A stretch of 64,000 nucleotides of DNA from VAZQ01 sp963725185 (lineage in GTDB: Bacteria; Pseudomonadota; Alphaproteobacteria; Rhizobiales; Xanthobacteraceae): contig CAVRXO010000002.1 of assembly GCA_963725185.1 (NCBI GenBank), positions 558,001 through 622,000 of the forward strand, in the 5' to 3' direction. Positions 34,594 through 44,463 of this stretch are shown in pieces. The notes below the pieces were generated by a model, which searched no databases, was not told the origin of the DNA, and worked only from the letters and a program-made list of their open reading frames with translations. Position 1 is the stretch's first letter. Every line of letters starts with the position of its first letter. The position numbers and the translations under genes are program-made.

Positions 34594-35820
34594 CTAGGAA
34601 ATCGCGTTCGCCATTTGCAGGCTGTGCAGCAGCGCGGCACGCCGCATGTACTGTCGCGCTGCCGCCGGGTCGTCGGCGGTCCGTCTCAGCTCGTCGAACA
34701 TGGCCTGGCGCAGCGCCGGATCCCGCTCCTCCATGAGCTTCTTGTTGGCGATCGTCTGGGTCTGGATGTATTCGCGCGCCACTTGCCGGCGCTGCCGGTC
34801 GTAGAGGTCGAGCAGCTCCTCGCCGGCGACGCCGCGCATGACCGCAGGCAATTTCTCGGCCAGATTGATGGCGTCGTGAATGCCGCCGTTCATGCCCATG
34901 CCGCCGATCGGGTTGTTGACGTGCGCGGCGTCGCCGGCAAGCAGGATCCTGCCGGTGCGGAATCGCGCCGCCACGCGCTGGCTCACGCTGTAGATATTGA
35001 CGTATTCGATCTCATAATTGCCGGGCTTCGGAAAGAACTTCTGCAGACGCTGCTCGATCCGTTCGCGCGCGAGCGCGACCTTGTCGTCCTCGTCGGCCTG
35101 CAGCGGAAAGATCGCCCGCCAGAGCCCGCCGGGGCTTTCGCCGCGGACCTTGAACAGGTTGCACCACTCGTCCGGGTCGGAAAAATAATTTCGATAGACC
35201 AGATTGGGATTGAGCGTGCCGAAATCGAAGGTGGTCGCGATCTTGATGAACTTCTCCGGATAGGTGAAGCCGTCGAATGCGATCCCGGCCGCTCGGCGCA
35301 CCGTGCTGTGGCCGCCGTCGCAACCGATCACGTAGGCCGCCGACAACCGCTCACGGCCGGCGGGCGAAGCGACCTCGACCTCGACCGCGTCGGCGCTCTG
35401 CCTGATGGCAGTGACGCCATGGCCGAAGCGGACGTCGAAATCATCCGCATTGGCGTATTCGGCGGCAATCGATGCGGTCAGCTTGTATTGCTCGTATTGC
35501 AGGACGAACGGAAAGCGGAATTCGTCGCGCATCTGCGCGAGGTCGAATTGGGCGACGACCGCATTGGTCACCCGGTCATGGAACCGGTACTTGTCGGATA
35601 CCAGCCCGAGCGGAATGATTTTCCCGGTCACCCCGAGCGCGTCCAGGAGCTCCAGCGTGGGCGGATGAATGGAGGCCGCGCGCTGGTCCTTGACCGGCGC
35701 GCCCTCCTGCTCGAACACCGTCACCGGAATGCCGCGCTTGTTGAGCGCGAGCGCGCACACCATCCCGACGGGGCCGGCCCCGACGATGACCACGCGCGCG
35801 TTGGCCTTGAGTGCTGCCAT
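34594..35820 (-). CDS. FAD-dependent aromatic monooxygenase (MhpA/PheA-like)
   Basis: 408 aa, intact. FAD ADP-binding motif VVIVGAGPVGMVCALALNKR at residues 10-29; the middle DG motif AYVIGCDGGHSTVRRAAG near 150; and the second FAD motif RILLAGDAAHVNNPIGGMGM near 285. This is the group A flavoprotein hydroxylase pattern (3-hydroxyphenylpropionate hydroxylase, phenol and salicylate hydroxylases). It would use NAD(P)H and oxygen to hydroxylate an aromatic acid in the cytoplasm. At 408 aa it lacks the C-terminal thioredoxin-like domain of longer members. It is isolated from ring-cleavage genes, so the pathway is unknown. Confidence 0.86.
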   Translation of the reverse strand: MAALKANARVVIVGAGPVGMVCALALNKRGIPVTVFEQEGAPVKDQRAASIHPPTLELLDALGVTGKIIPLGLVSDKYRFHDRVTNAVVAQFDLAQMRDEFRFPFVLQYEQYKLTASIAAEYANADDFDVRFGHGVTAIRQSADAVEVEVASPAGRERLSAAYVIGCDGGHSTVRRAAGIAFDGFTYPEKFIKIATTFDFGTLNPNLVYRNYFSDPDEWCNLFKVRGESPGGLWRAIFPLQADEDDKVALARERIEQRLQKFFPKPGNYEIEYVNIYSVSQRVAARFRTGRILLAGDAAHVNNPIGGMGMNGGIHDAINLAEKLPAVMRGVAGEELLDLYDRQRRQVAREYIQTQTIANKKLMEERDPALRQAMFDELRRTADDPAAARQYMRRAALLHSLQMANAIS

Positions 35821-35958
35821 GCGTGATTGCGAGGCCTACTGAATCCGTGAGCCGAGGCCAGCAATGAGGTCGCGCCACCGCTCGCGGTCGGAGGCAAGCT
35901 TGACGATGTGCCCCATATCAATGTCTCGGGCTCAGAGGCGGCGACCCGCAGGTGCAGG

Positions 35959-36393
35959 CTATGACGAGACTTCAGTCTCAGCGGCTTGGGGAGCGGGCAC
36001 AACATCTTTCGCGGCTCCCTTCCAACCATTCTCCGTCAGGTCGAACACGACGCCTTCCGGCGTCTTGTACTTGACCTCGTAGAAGACGTTCGGATCGGTT
36101 TCCTTGCGGCCGGTGAGATAGCTGCCGCCCGCCGCGCGCACCTTCGCGTCGCTCTCCTCCACGCTGTCGACCCACATGCCGAAATGAATGAGGCCGCAGA
36201 TGTCCTTGCGGTCCTCGAAGCCCGCGATCGGCTCGTCGCCGAAATTCAGCAGAGCGACGTTCACGACCCCGTCCGTCATATACACGCCGCGCATGGCGTT
36301 GCCGGCGCGCTTCATCCCGAACGCCTGCTCGAAGAACTTGGCGGCCGCCTCGGGATCGGGGACAGAAATGGCGATATGGCGAAGCCGTGCCAT
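35959..36393 (-). CDS. VOC family protein
   Basis: 144 aa. RLRHIAISVPDPEAAAKFFE with the first metal His, ICGLIHFGMWVDSVEESDAK in the second half with the second His, and KYKTPEGVVFDLTENGW ending the last strand. A short low-complexity C-terminal tail (APQAAETEVSS) follows. Its layout differs from the other two VOC genes in the window, so it is not a recent paralogue. The final metal position appears as Asp rather than Glu. Function unknown; it may accompany the flavin monooxygenase 138 bases downstream in the same orientation. Confidence 0.8.
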   Translation of the reverse strand: MARLRHIAISVPDPEAAAKFFEQAFGMKRAGNAMRGVYMTDGVVNVALLNFGDEPIAGFEDRKDICGLIHFGMWVDSVEESDAKVRAAGGSYLTGRKETDPNVFYEVKYKTPEGVVFDLTENGWKGAAKDVVPAPQAAETEVSS

Positions 36394-36486
36394 GCGGTGC
36401 TCCTTGGATTTCTGCCCCTCGAAAAGGCGTTCAGGAGCACCCCTATAGCAGTCCGGCGGGCGGCACGGAACCGCTCCCCGACCGCC

Positions 36487-36957
36487 TCATGCGGCCCCTG
36501 GAGCGAGCCGCTCCAACAGGCAGGCGACAATCGGGAGCTGCCCCTTGAGGATCTTGCGCGCTGCGTCCTCGGGCACGAACCATTGCGCGCGATCGACCTC
36601 CGGAAATTGCTTGGTCCGGCCCGACTTTGGCGGCCACTCCATAGAAAAGAGATTGCTGCGAAAATGGCGCAAGTCGAAATCGCCTTCGACTGCCCAGGCC
36701 GAGATGGTCTTTCCGCCCGGCTGCTTGAACTGACCGAGCGGGATGAAGTCCCCGGTCGGTCGGCAACCGGTTTCCTCCTCGAGCTCGCGACGCGCGGCGA
36801 TCAGCGGGTCCTCGCCATCCTCGAAAAGCCCTTTCGGAATGGACCAGGCGCCATCGTCCTTTCTTGCCCAGAACGGACCGCCGGGATGCACCAGCAGCAG
36901 CTCCGGAGCGTGATCCCTCATCCGATACATGAGAATGCCGGCGCTGTTCCGAGCCAC
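36487..36957 (-). CDS. Nudix hydrolase
   Basis: 156 aa. The Nudix box GLFEDGEDPLIAARRELEEE followed by TG, at about residues 43-64, matches GX5EX7REUXEEXGU exactly, so the catalytic Mg-binding site is intact. MARNSAGILMYRM opens the usual first beta strand. The segment GKTISAWAVEGDFDLRHFRS and ending ACLLERLAPGAA are as in the DUF4916/NUDIX group of predicted NTP pyrophosphohydrolases. It probably hydrolyses a nucleoside diphosphate linked to another moiety. It lies alone between the VOC and M16 genes. Confidence 0.86.
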   Translation of the reverse strand: MARNSAGILMYRMRDHAPELLLVHPGGPFWARKDDGAWSIPKGLFEDGEDPLIAARRELEEETGCRPTGDFIPLGQFKQPGGKTISAWAVEGDFDLRHFRSNLFSMEWPPKSGRTKQFPEVDRAQWFVPEDAARKILKGQLPIVACLLERLAPGAA

Positions 36958-37007
36958 GAGATTCCCCGCGCACCTGCCCTGCCCTCACCCGCGGCCTTGG
37001 CTCTCGC

Positions 37008-39941
37008 TCACAGCACCTTGGATACGCTCAGGAAGCCCTGCCGCTCCGCGTTCGCGGTCGCGATGGCCTGCTCGGACCCGAGCACCACGACGCGGCCCTG
37101 AGCGGCCACCTGCGTCAACGCATCGGCAAAGTTCCTGATGTCGGCCGCGGTGGTCGACAGGATCTCCTCGCGCATGCGCTGGCGCGCATCATCGGTAGTC
37201 GCCGATCAGATGGCGCTGCATCGAGGTAAAGCCCTTGGCGTCGGGCAGCCGGTAGGTGTCGACCTCGCCGATCGTGCCGATGATGTTGCGGTCGAGCTCG
37301 GAGTCGCTCAGCTCCGCGCCCTGCAAGAAGCTCGCGGTCCGGTCATAGGTATCGAGCGTGCCCAACAGGTTCGGGTCGCGGTAGGAGACGAAGGTGAATC
37401 CGCCCGAAAAACGGTCGAGCATGCACTGTCCGCCATAGGCGCCGCCCTGCACCCGGATTTTCTCCCACAGCCAGGTCGTGCGCAGGTAGCGACGAACCAC
37501 CAGATTGGCGCCGCTCGGCTTGACCCCCAGTTCGTAGAGGTCGGCGCCCTTGCCGACGTAATTGACCTTGGCCGGAATCACCAGGCCCTCGTAAAGCGGT
37601 CCGTCGGCGACCTGCCAGGGGGCGGGCGCCGCCCCGGCGCGCGGCAGGTCCAGAGATAAAATCGGCGAGCAGCGGCTGCAAACGGCTCCAATGCGCGGCT
37701 TCGGCGGTCACGTTGCAAAGCAACGCGGCGCGATCGAAGAGCATCTTGCGGATGCGCTCCAGGGCGGCCAGCACCGCCTCCCAATCGGTCTCGACCGCGC
37801 CGGCGAGCCGGCGCAGGAAAAACAGGTAGCTGATGCCGCTCATCTGCTCCTCGGCCCAGTCGGCTTCATGGAAATGAGAGCGCAAGCGCCGGTCCACGTA
37901 GCTCGACCCCGCCGGGACGAGCCGCGATTCCACCGCCGCTTTCTCCTCCAGCACCAGCTGCCGGAAGCGATCGCGATTGTCCAAGCGCGCGCTGGTCAGG
38001 ATGTCGCGAAGGATCGCCATCAGCTCGGCGCGTCTGGTCGGGAAGCGCCTTGGCGCGCAGATACAGCCAGGCGGCGCAACGTTCGGCCGCCGGGCACCGT
38101 CGAGGTCCACCGCGTCGGATGGATGCCGCCGGTCGCGCGTGCCGATCCGCTGCGACAGCCGCACGAAATCGTCCTTGCCGACGCCGGTCTCGAGGAGCGC
38201 GCGGCCGAACAGGGACACATAGGGAAGGAGCTCGGTCGGCAGCGTGTGCAGGTCGAAGCCGACGTCGAGATAGACGACGCCGTTGGTGAACAGGTCGTGG
38301 TAGAGCACCGGCGCGTCCCGCAGCTGCGTGACCTCGATCGGCATGAGCTTGTTCGCCCGCGGCAGGTCGGCAAGCCTGAGGCGTCGGGATCGTGGCCAAA
38401 GCGCTGCGGGCGAATCGGGCGTCTCCTGGGCGAGCTTGAGCGCGCGGGTCGCTTCGACGACGGCATCGAGATCGGCGTCGCTCATGCGGGCGCGCTCGCG
38501 CGCAAGCCGCGCTGCTTCCTCCTTGGCCTCCCGCTCGGCCTGCTCGCGGTCCGGCCGCAGGATCAGCACGGTGCGGTGGGGATTGGCGATGAAGAGGCGG
38601 TCGATCAGCTTTTCAAAATAGCGCTCGCCGCCGGCGACGCGCGCCTTGACGGCGGCGAGCGGCGCCTCGAAGGCCAGCGGCGGCAACGGATCGCGGCCGT
38701 ACAGCCAGCTGCGCAGCGCCCGCAGCATGAACACGATCCCGCGCGGAAACGAGCCGGTATTGTTCTCGCGCAGACGGAACTCGACCGTGTTGAGCGCGGC
38801 CGCGACGGTCATGGGATCGATGCCCTGCGCCGCCAAGGTGCCGAGCGTATCGGCGATCAGGCGCTCGACCTTGTCGGCATCGTTCGGGTCGATGCCCTTG
38901 AGGCCGATCGAGAACATCGGCTGCCGCAGCCCGTCGTCGAGACCGCCGCCGGTCAGGGCGCTGCCGAGGCCGCGAATCGATCAGCGCCTTGTAGAGCGGC
39001 GAGGCGGCCGTGCCGATCAGGATGTATTCGAGGATGTCGAATGCCAGGCCGGTCTCGACGTCGCGGACCTCGTCGAGCATCCAGTTCACCGTCAGCATCG
39101 TCTCCTTGGCGGGCCCTTCCGGCTTCGCTGGCGATCGGCGGCGCCGGCCGCGTAGGTGCGCGTCAGCCGTTTCGGCGCGGAAAATCGCGGCTGCAGCGGA
39201 ACGTCGAAATCGACATCGATGCGCTCGAACGCGTCGAGCCAGTCATCCGAGCAGGCGCAGCCGCTCGTCCGGGTCGTCGTCGCCGTAAAAGAACAACTTG
39301 GCGTTCGAGGGATGGTAGTGGCGCTGGTGAAACGCCTTGAGCTGCGCATAGGTCAGGTCGGGGATGTGCTTGGGATCGCCGCCGGAATCGAGACCATAGG
39401 TGATATCGGGATAGAGCGACTGCTGCGACAGTTCGTGCAGCATGCTGTCGGGCGAGGAATAGTTGCCCTTCATCTCGTTGAACACCACGCCCTTATAGGT
39501 CAGCGGCGCATCGGGCGCGTCGAGCTCGTAATGCCAGCCCTCCTGCTGGAAGATTTGCGGCGTCAGGCGCGGAAAGAACACGGCGTCGAGATAGACGTCG
39601 ATCAGGTTGTAGAAGTCCTGGACGTTCTGGCTCGCCACCGGATAGCAGGTCTTGTCGGGAAACGTCATGGCATTGAGAAAGGTGTTGAGCGAACTCTTCA
39701 TCAGCTCGACGAACGGCTCCTTGATCGGATATTTGCGCGATCCGCACAGCACCGAGTGTTCGAGAATATGCGCGACGCCGGTGGAATCCGTCGGCGGCGT
39801 GGCGAAGCTGACGCCGAATACCTTGTTCTCGTCGTCGTTGAGGAGCGAGAGCAGCTCGGCGCCGGTCTTGACGTGGCGGTAGTAGCGCGCCGTGGAGTTG
39901 ATCTCGGCAAGGGTTTGTTCGCGAATCGAGCTCAAAGCCAT
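37008..39941 (-). CDS. M16C insulinase-type metallopeptidase, presequence protease-like (about ten frameshifts)
   Basis: About 970 aa after repair. The inverted zinc motif HXXEH is seen as GVAHILEHSVLCGSRKYPIK near residue 58, with the distal Glu in GVVFNEMKGNYSSPDSML. These mark the M16C group (PreP/Cym1/falcilysin), which degrades peptides in a closed chamber. The rest is spread over all three frames, with shifts near 39247, 39130, 38975, 38388, 38377, 38135, 38085, 38040, 37620 and 37195. The C-terminus is recovered as ADIRNFADALTQVAAQGRVV and GFLSVSKVL to a TGA at 37008. Two of the shifts nearly cancel. Dense indels with intact motifs suggest sequence errors. Confidence 0.78.
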
Positions 39942-40328
39942 GGGTGGCGGTCATTGAAGCCTCTCTGGCGATATCGGATCCGGTCTCGGCCGCTACGATG
40001 CGACTGCCGGGATATTATGGCAAGCCGGGCGCGCGGCGATGCCGCCTTGCCGGAAGCGCCAGCTGAGCGTTCATCATTCTCGGCCGCGCAAGTGTCGGCC
40101 GATGGCCCTTCCGGGCTCTCTTCTCGCTTGATTTTTGACGAGAGAACCACCATTTTGGCGGTGTGGCGCGGATAAATGCGGCCAAAGCGCAGGGCGCTGG
40201 CCAGCATAGGCTCGCCGATTTCCCGCAGCTTGCCGACCGACGCTGTCCGACCGGGGATGCTGAGACAACCGGTCGGCCTTGGCGTCCGGCCTCCTGTCCA
40301 CCCGGTCGGGGCGCTGCCGCGCATTGTC
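39942..40328. other. Intergenic gap, nothing recognised
   Basis: 387 bases between the divergent M16 and sigma-factor genes. Open frames here have no family resemblance. The gap should hold both promoters. I see no clear operator. Confidence 0.4.
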
Positions 40329-42177
40329 ATGAGGACTGAGATTGAGATGACGCTGTTGTCGAATAATCCGCTCCGCGAGCCCGATGAGGAATCGGCCCTC
40401 GATGGCCAGGTCGGCGCGACCGCTCCGGCACTCGCGGCCCGAACTGGGGAGGGATCACAGGCCCCTTCTGTCGGGACCGAACCCGCGGAAAGCGAGTTCG
40501 GACGATCCGGCAGGCACGGCTCCTGCGGGCCTGGAGGCGGGCCCGGACGAGGATGCGTCTTTCTCACGCAACCTGATCGATGTGTACCTGCGTCAGATGG
40601 GAGGCGCGGAGCTGCTCTCGCGAGCAGATGAGATCGCGCTGGCCAAACGCATCGAGGCGGCTCAGCAGGCCGTGCTGAGGGGGCTGTGCCACGTCCCGAT
40701 GCTCATCGAGCGCATCGCGCAATGGGGACATGAGGTCGCGCAAGGTCAGCTCCCCCTGGCAGATCTCATCGATCTGTCCATGCCGATCGAGGGCGAGCAC
40801 GTCCAAGACATCAGGGTGCCGTCGGAGCTGCCGGGTTACGCCGACAGCCCGCCCCTCACGCCTGAAGCGGCGGAAGCATGCGGCGTTGCGGCCGAAGAAG
40901 CGGATGCGACGGCCCTGGCAAACCGCGCGGCCGCCCAGATGCTCATTGTCGCCCCCCGCCTCGAGCGGCTTGTCGCGCTCGGCCAGGAGATCGGCTCGCT
41001 CAATCAAAAGCGCTTCCTTGCCCGCGGCCGCGGTCGAGATCTCGCAAAGCGCGCCCACGCCCGCCTGCAGGACCTCGTGTCGGGATTCGCGACCGAGGCG
41101 GTCGCGCTCCCGCTGCGCCCGGATCGCGTGTCCGAGCTCAGCGAGGAATTGGAGCGCGAGCGGCAGGCGCTTCGCGACGCCGAGCAGGAATTGTTGCGGC
41201 TCGGCGAGCGCTGCGGCATCGCCCGCAAGGACCTGGCTGAGCGTCACGACGGGCGCGAGCTCGATCCGGACTGGTTGAGCAAAATGGCCTCGCTCGGCAC
41301 GCAGGGCTGGCGGACGCTTGTGGAGCAGCATGCCGACGGCGTTGCCGCGTTGCGCGGCGAATTGGCAGCGGTGGCCAAGCGTACTGGCTTGCCGATCGCC
41401 GAATTTCGGCGTGCCGCCGCGGCGGTCAGCAAGGTAAGACGCGAGCTCAAAGCGGCGCGCGAAGAGATGGTGCGGGCGCATCTTCGCCTGGTCGTCTGGG
41501 TTGCCAAGAGGTATCGGCGCAACAGCTCCCTCGATTTCCTGGATCTGATCCAGGAGGGCAATATGGGCCTCATGCGCGCGATCGAAAAGTACAACTACCG
41601 TCGCGGCGTCAAAGTTTCGACCTATGCGGTGTGGTGGATTCGCCAGTCGATCGCCCGCGCCATTGCCGACCAAGGCCGCACGATCCGCATTCCGGTCCAC
41701 ATGACGGAGGTCGCCAGCAAGGTGGTGCGCGAGCGCCGCAGGCTCTTCCAGAAGGAAGGGCGCGACCCGCGGCCGGACGAAATCGCGGCGCGGTCCGGGG
41801 TTCCGCTCGCGCGCGTCGAGCAGGTGCTGTCGATGGCCCAGCAGCCGACCTCGCTTGATCTTCCGGTCGGCGAGGACGGCGATGCGACCTTGGGCGACTT
41901 GATCGCCGCGCCGGATGCGGTCGATCCCCACGCCGTGGCGGAGGCGAGCGCGCTGCAAAGGACGCTGGCCGAAGCGCTTGCCGAGCTGACGCCGCGCGAG
42001 CAACATATCCTGCGCCTGCGTTTCGGCATTGGCGGCGCCTCCGATCACACGCTCGCCGAGGTCGGCGAGGAATTGGGCGTGACCCGCGAGCGCATTCGAC
42101 AGATCGAAGCAAAAGCGCTCGAGAAGCTGCGCGATCCACGCCGTGGCCGCAAGCTCGCGACCTTCATGGATAACTGA
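40329..42177 (+). CDS. RpoD-like (group 1/2) sigma-70 factor (one frameshift)
   Basis: About 615 aa starting at ATG 40329 or 40347 (MTLLSNNPLREPDEE). An extra base near 40502 joins this to the main frame. Region 1.2 is SRNLIDVYLRQMGGAELLSR. A long non-conserved region (about residues 100-320) follows, then regions 2.1-2.4 (RAHLRLVVWVAKRYRR, DLIQEGNMGLMRAIEKYNY, STYAVWWIRQSIARAI), region 3, and region 4.2 (HTLAEVGEELGVTRERIRQI). There is no acidic region 1.1, and the core differs from the housekeeping form (NSSLDFLDL, KYNYRRGVKV). It looks like a second, RpoD-derived sigma factor rather than the housekeeping one. Confidence 0.8.
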
Positions 42178-42430
42178 TCAGCCGGCCGGGCGCGCGCGGC
42201 AGTCGGGGCCTCGGGCGCGCAGGCAGCGCACATCCTGCCGCCCAGCCCATTCGCGGCAGCGCACAATGGCTCGCCTCCCCCTGCCTGAGGCTCGGCAACC
42301 CGATATCCTCCCGAGATACTGAAGCTTTGGGACTCGATGCGCCGGCGCCAATCCGGTAGCCTCCCGGCGGCGCGGAATTGGGCCGCGTGAGGCGCGCAGC
42401 GGCCGTCCTGAACGCACCGGGGAGGCTGAC

Positions 42431-43483
42431 ATGACCGGGCAACATCAATCGGAGCAATTCGAGCAGGTCTTGAGCCGCCGCGGCTTGGTTCGGGCCCTGG
42501 CCGCGGGCGCGGCCGCGGCGAGCGTCGCCACGCCGTCGTCGGCGGCCGAGACGGCGGTGCTGGCCGAGGCGACCGCCGCCGATTATGCCCGCGATCCGAC
42601 GCGCTGGGGCAGCGCGGAAGTCGCGGCGCTGTTCCCCGGATTCAAGCATCTCGACATGCGCACCAAGGGCGCCGTCATCCGCGTGCGCCATGGCGGCTCC
42701 GGCCCGCCCTTGCTGCTCCTGCACGGCAATCCGAACAATCACGTGACCTGGTACGGCGTCGCGGCCCGGCTGGCGGAGCGTTATCACGTGGTGCTCGCGG
42801 ATCTGCGCGGCTATGGCGACAGCTCGCTGCCCGAGCCCGGAGCCGATCACGTCAATTACAGCTTTCGCGTCATGGCGCAGGACATGGTCGAGGTCATGGA
42901 GAACCTCGGCCATCAACGTTTTTTCCTCGCCGGCAACGACCGCGGCGCGCGCACGAGCCATCGCCTGTGCCTCGATCACGCCGATCGGGTCATCAAGCTC
43001 TGCCTCCTGGACGGGTTCCCGAACTACCACGTTTGGACCCACGTCGACAAAAAGTGGGCCATCAACGATTGGCACTGGTTGTTCATGGCGCAACCCGAGC
43101 CGTTTCCCGAAACGCTGATGAGCGCGGTCCCGCCCGACTGGTTCTTGCGGAACCGCGGCGGCGGCAAGCTTCCCAAGGTCGTGTTTGACGAATATGTCCG
43201 CTGCTTCACCAAGAAGACGATCACCGGCTCCTGCCGCGACTATCGGGCGGGCGCCGCAATCGATTTCGCGATGGATACGGCCGACAAGGATCGCCGGATC
43301 GGGATGCCGCTCCTGTTGTTGGTCGCAACCAGAGGGGAGCCGGCATCCGACGAATTTCCGAACGTGTGGCGCAAGTTCGCAAGCAACCTCGTCGATGCGC
43401 AACCGCTCCCGACCGGTCACCACATGCAGGAGGACGCGCCCGACCAGATCTACGATCATTTCGTCAAATTCTTCACGACGTGA
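42431..43483 (+). CDS. Tat-exported alpha/beta hydrolase, fluoroacetate dehalogenase-like
   Basis: 350 aa with a leading Tat-type sequence SRRGLVRALAAGAAAASVAT at residues 16-35 ending SSAAE. The body follows haloacetate dehalogenase FAcD/DehH1: oxyanion region LLLLHGNPNNHVTWYG, DLRGYGDSSLPEPG, nucleophile Asp in FFLAGNDRGARTSHRLCL, RAGAAIDFAMDTADKDRRI after the cap, and the His in TGHHMQEDAPDQI. The Asp nucleophile (not Ser) separates it from esterases. FAcD-type enzymes are normally cytoplasmic, so export is unusual. C-F activity would depend on the halide pocket residues, which I cannot confirm. The metallo-beta-lactamase-fold gene follows after 21 bases. Confidence 0.8.
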   Translation: MTGQHQSEQFEQVLSRRGLVRALAAGAAAASVATPSSAAETAVLAEATAADYARDPTRWGSAEVAALFPGFKHLDMRTKGAVIRVRHGGSGPPLLLLHGNPNNHVTWYGVAARLAERYHVVLADLRGYGDSSLPEPGADHVNYSFRVMAQDMVEVMENLGHQRFFLAGNDRGARTSHRLCLDHADRVIKLCLLDGFPNYHVWTHVDKKWAINDWHWLFMAQPEPFPETLMSAVPPDWFLRNRGGGKLPKVVFDEYVRCFTKKTITGSCRDYRAGAAIDFAMDTADKDRRIGMPLLLLVATRGEPASDEFPNVWRKFASNLVDAQPLPTGHHMQEDAPDQIYDHFVKFFTT

Positions 43484-43504
43484 GTGGAAGCGGGAGGAAC
43501 GGCG

Positions 43505-44386
43505 ATGCGAAGATCGATCACGGGGCTTGTCATCGTGCTGCTGTGCTCCAGCGCTGCATTCGCCCAACAGGCGCAGCGCCCCACCGCCTTGCGCGAGATC
43601 ATTCCGGGCCACTACGCGTTCAGCTCCGGCAGCTTCAACAGCGGGATCATCGTCACCAGCGAAGGGGCGGTGGTGCTGGATGCCCTCAATTCCGAGAGCG
43701 TCGGCAAGGCCGAGCGCGAGGCGATCGCCAACACGATTCGGCAGCCGGTTCGTTTCCTGGTGTCCTCGACCTTCCACAACAACTATTCGAAGGGCAACAT
43801 GGCCTATGCCGACGTGTGGAAGATCGGGCACGAAAGCTATCGGACCGATCTTCTTCAGCTGATGCAAAAGGAGAAGGTGCCGGCCGACGAGCAGAAAGCG
43901 CGGCTGCCCAATGAGACCTTTCGGAATCGCGTGACGCTCTATCTCGGCGGCAAGGAGATTCAAATTCGCTATCTCGGCCGCGGCCACACGCGCGGCGACA
44001 GCATCATCTATGTTCCCCAGGATCGCATTGCCTATCTGAGCGAGCTGTTTTTCGCCGAGCAATTCTTGTATATTGACGACGGTTACGGCCTCGACTGGCT
44101 GAAGACACTGGATGCGGCCGAAGGCCTGGGCGCGGAGATCTTCGTGCCGGCGCATGGCCCGATTCCGGCGGATCCGCGTGAAACGCGACAAAGTCTCGAC
44201 CGCTTCCGGCTGATGCTGGTGGATATCCGTGATGCCGTTCAGAGGGAGGTCGCGCGCGGCGCAACCGAAGACCAGGCGGTTGCTACAATCCGATGGCCAC
44301 AGTATGAAAAAATGCAGGGTTACAACGCGGAACGGGAAGTGGCTGTGCGGCGGCTCTATCGGCAGCTGACCGGCACGCTTCAGTGA
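43505..44386 (+). CDS. Exported metallo-beta-lactamase-fold protein lacking canonical metal ligands
   Basis: 293 aa with a signal peptide (residues 1-21, ending AFAQ) and a strong ribosome site (GGGAGGA). The MBL fold is clear: GSFNSGIIVTSEGAVVLDAL, then GRGHTRGDSIIYVPQDRIAY, and IFVPAHGPIPADP. The HxHxDH metal motif, expected as TxHWHGDH-like text, reads SSTFHNNYSKGN here, so the first His is Thr, the Asp is Asn and the last His is Tyr. The later GHT His and AHG His remain. Di-metal hydrolase activity is doubtful; a binding or altered-metal role is more likely. It lies in a rightward group with the dehalogenase-like and a secreted unknown gene. Confidence 0.78.
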   Translation: MRRSITGLVIVLLCSSAAFAQQAQRPTALREIIPGHYAFSSGSFNSGIIVTSEGAVVLDALNSESVGKAEREAIANTIRQPVRFLVSSTFHNNYSKGNMAYADVWKIGHESYRTDLLQLMQKEKVPADEQKARLPNETFRNRVTLYLGGKEIQIRYLGRGHTRGDSIIYVPQDRIAYLSELFFAEQFLYIDDGYGLDWLKTLDAAEGLGAEIFVPAHGPIPADPRETRQSLDRFRLMLVDIRDAVQREVARGATEDQAVATIRWPQYEKMQGYNAEREVAVRRLYRQLTGTLQ

Positions 44387-44463
44387 CTTCGGCTTGAAGA
44401 AGAAAAGAGCTGCAACGACAGCTTTCACGGGCCCATCGGGCCACGCAGAGAGGGAGGACAAGG

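Noticed and set aside
37691..39340. A 549-codon plus-strand open frame opposite the M16 protease
   Set aside because: The minus strand encodes HXXEH and other M16C motifs. The plus frame has none.
40564..44461. Long minus-strand open frames opposite the sigma, dehalogenase-like and MBL-fold genes
   Set aside because: All three genes have clear motifs on the plus strand, so these are shadows.
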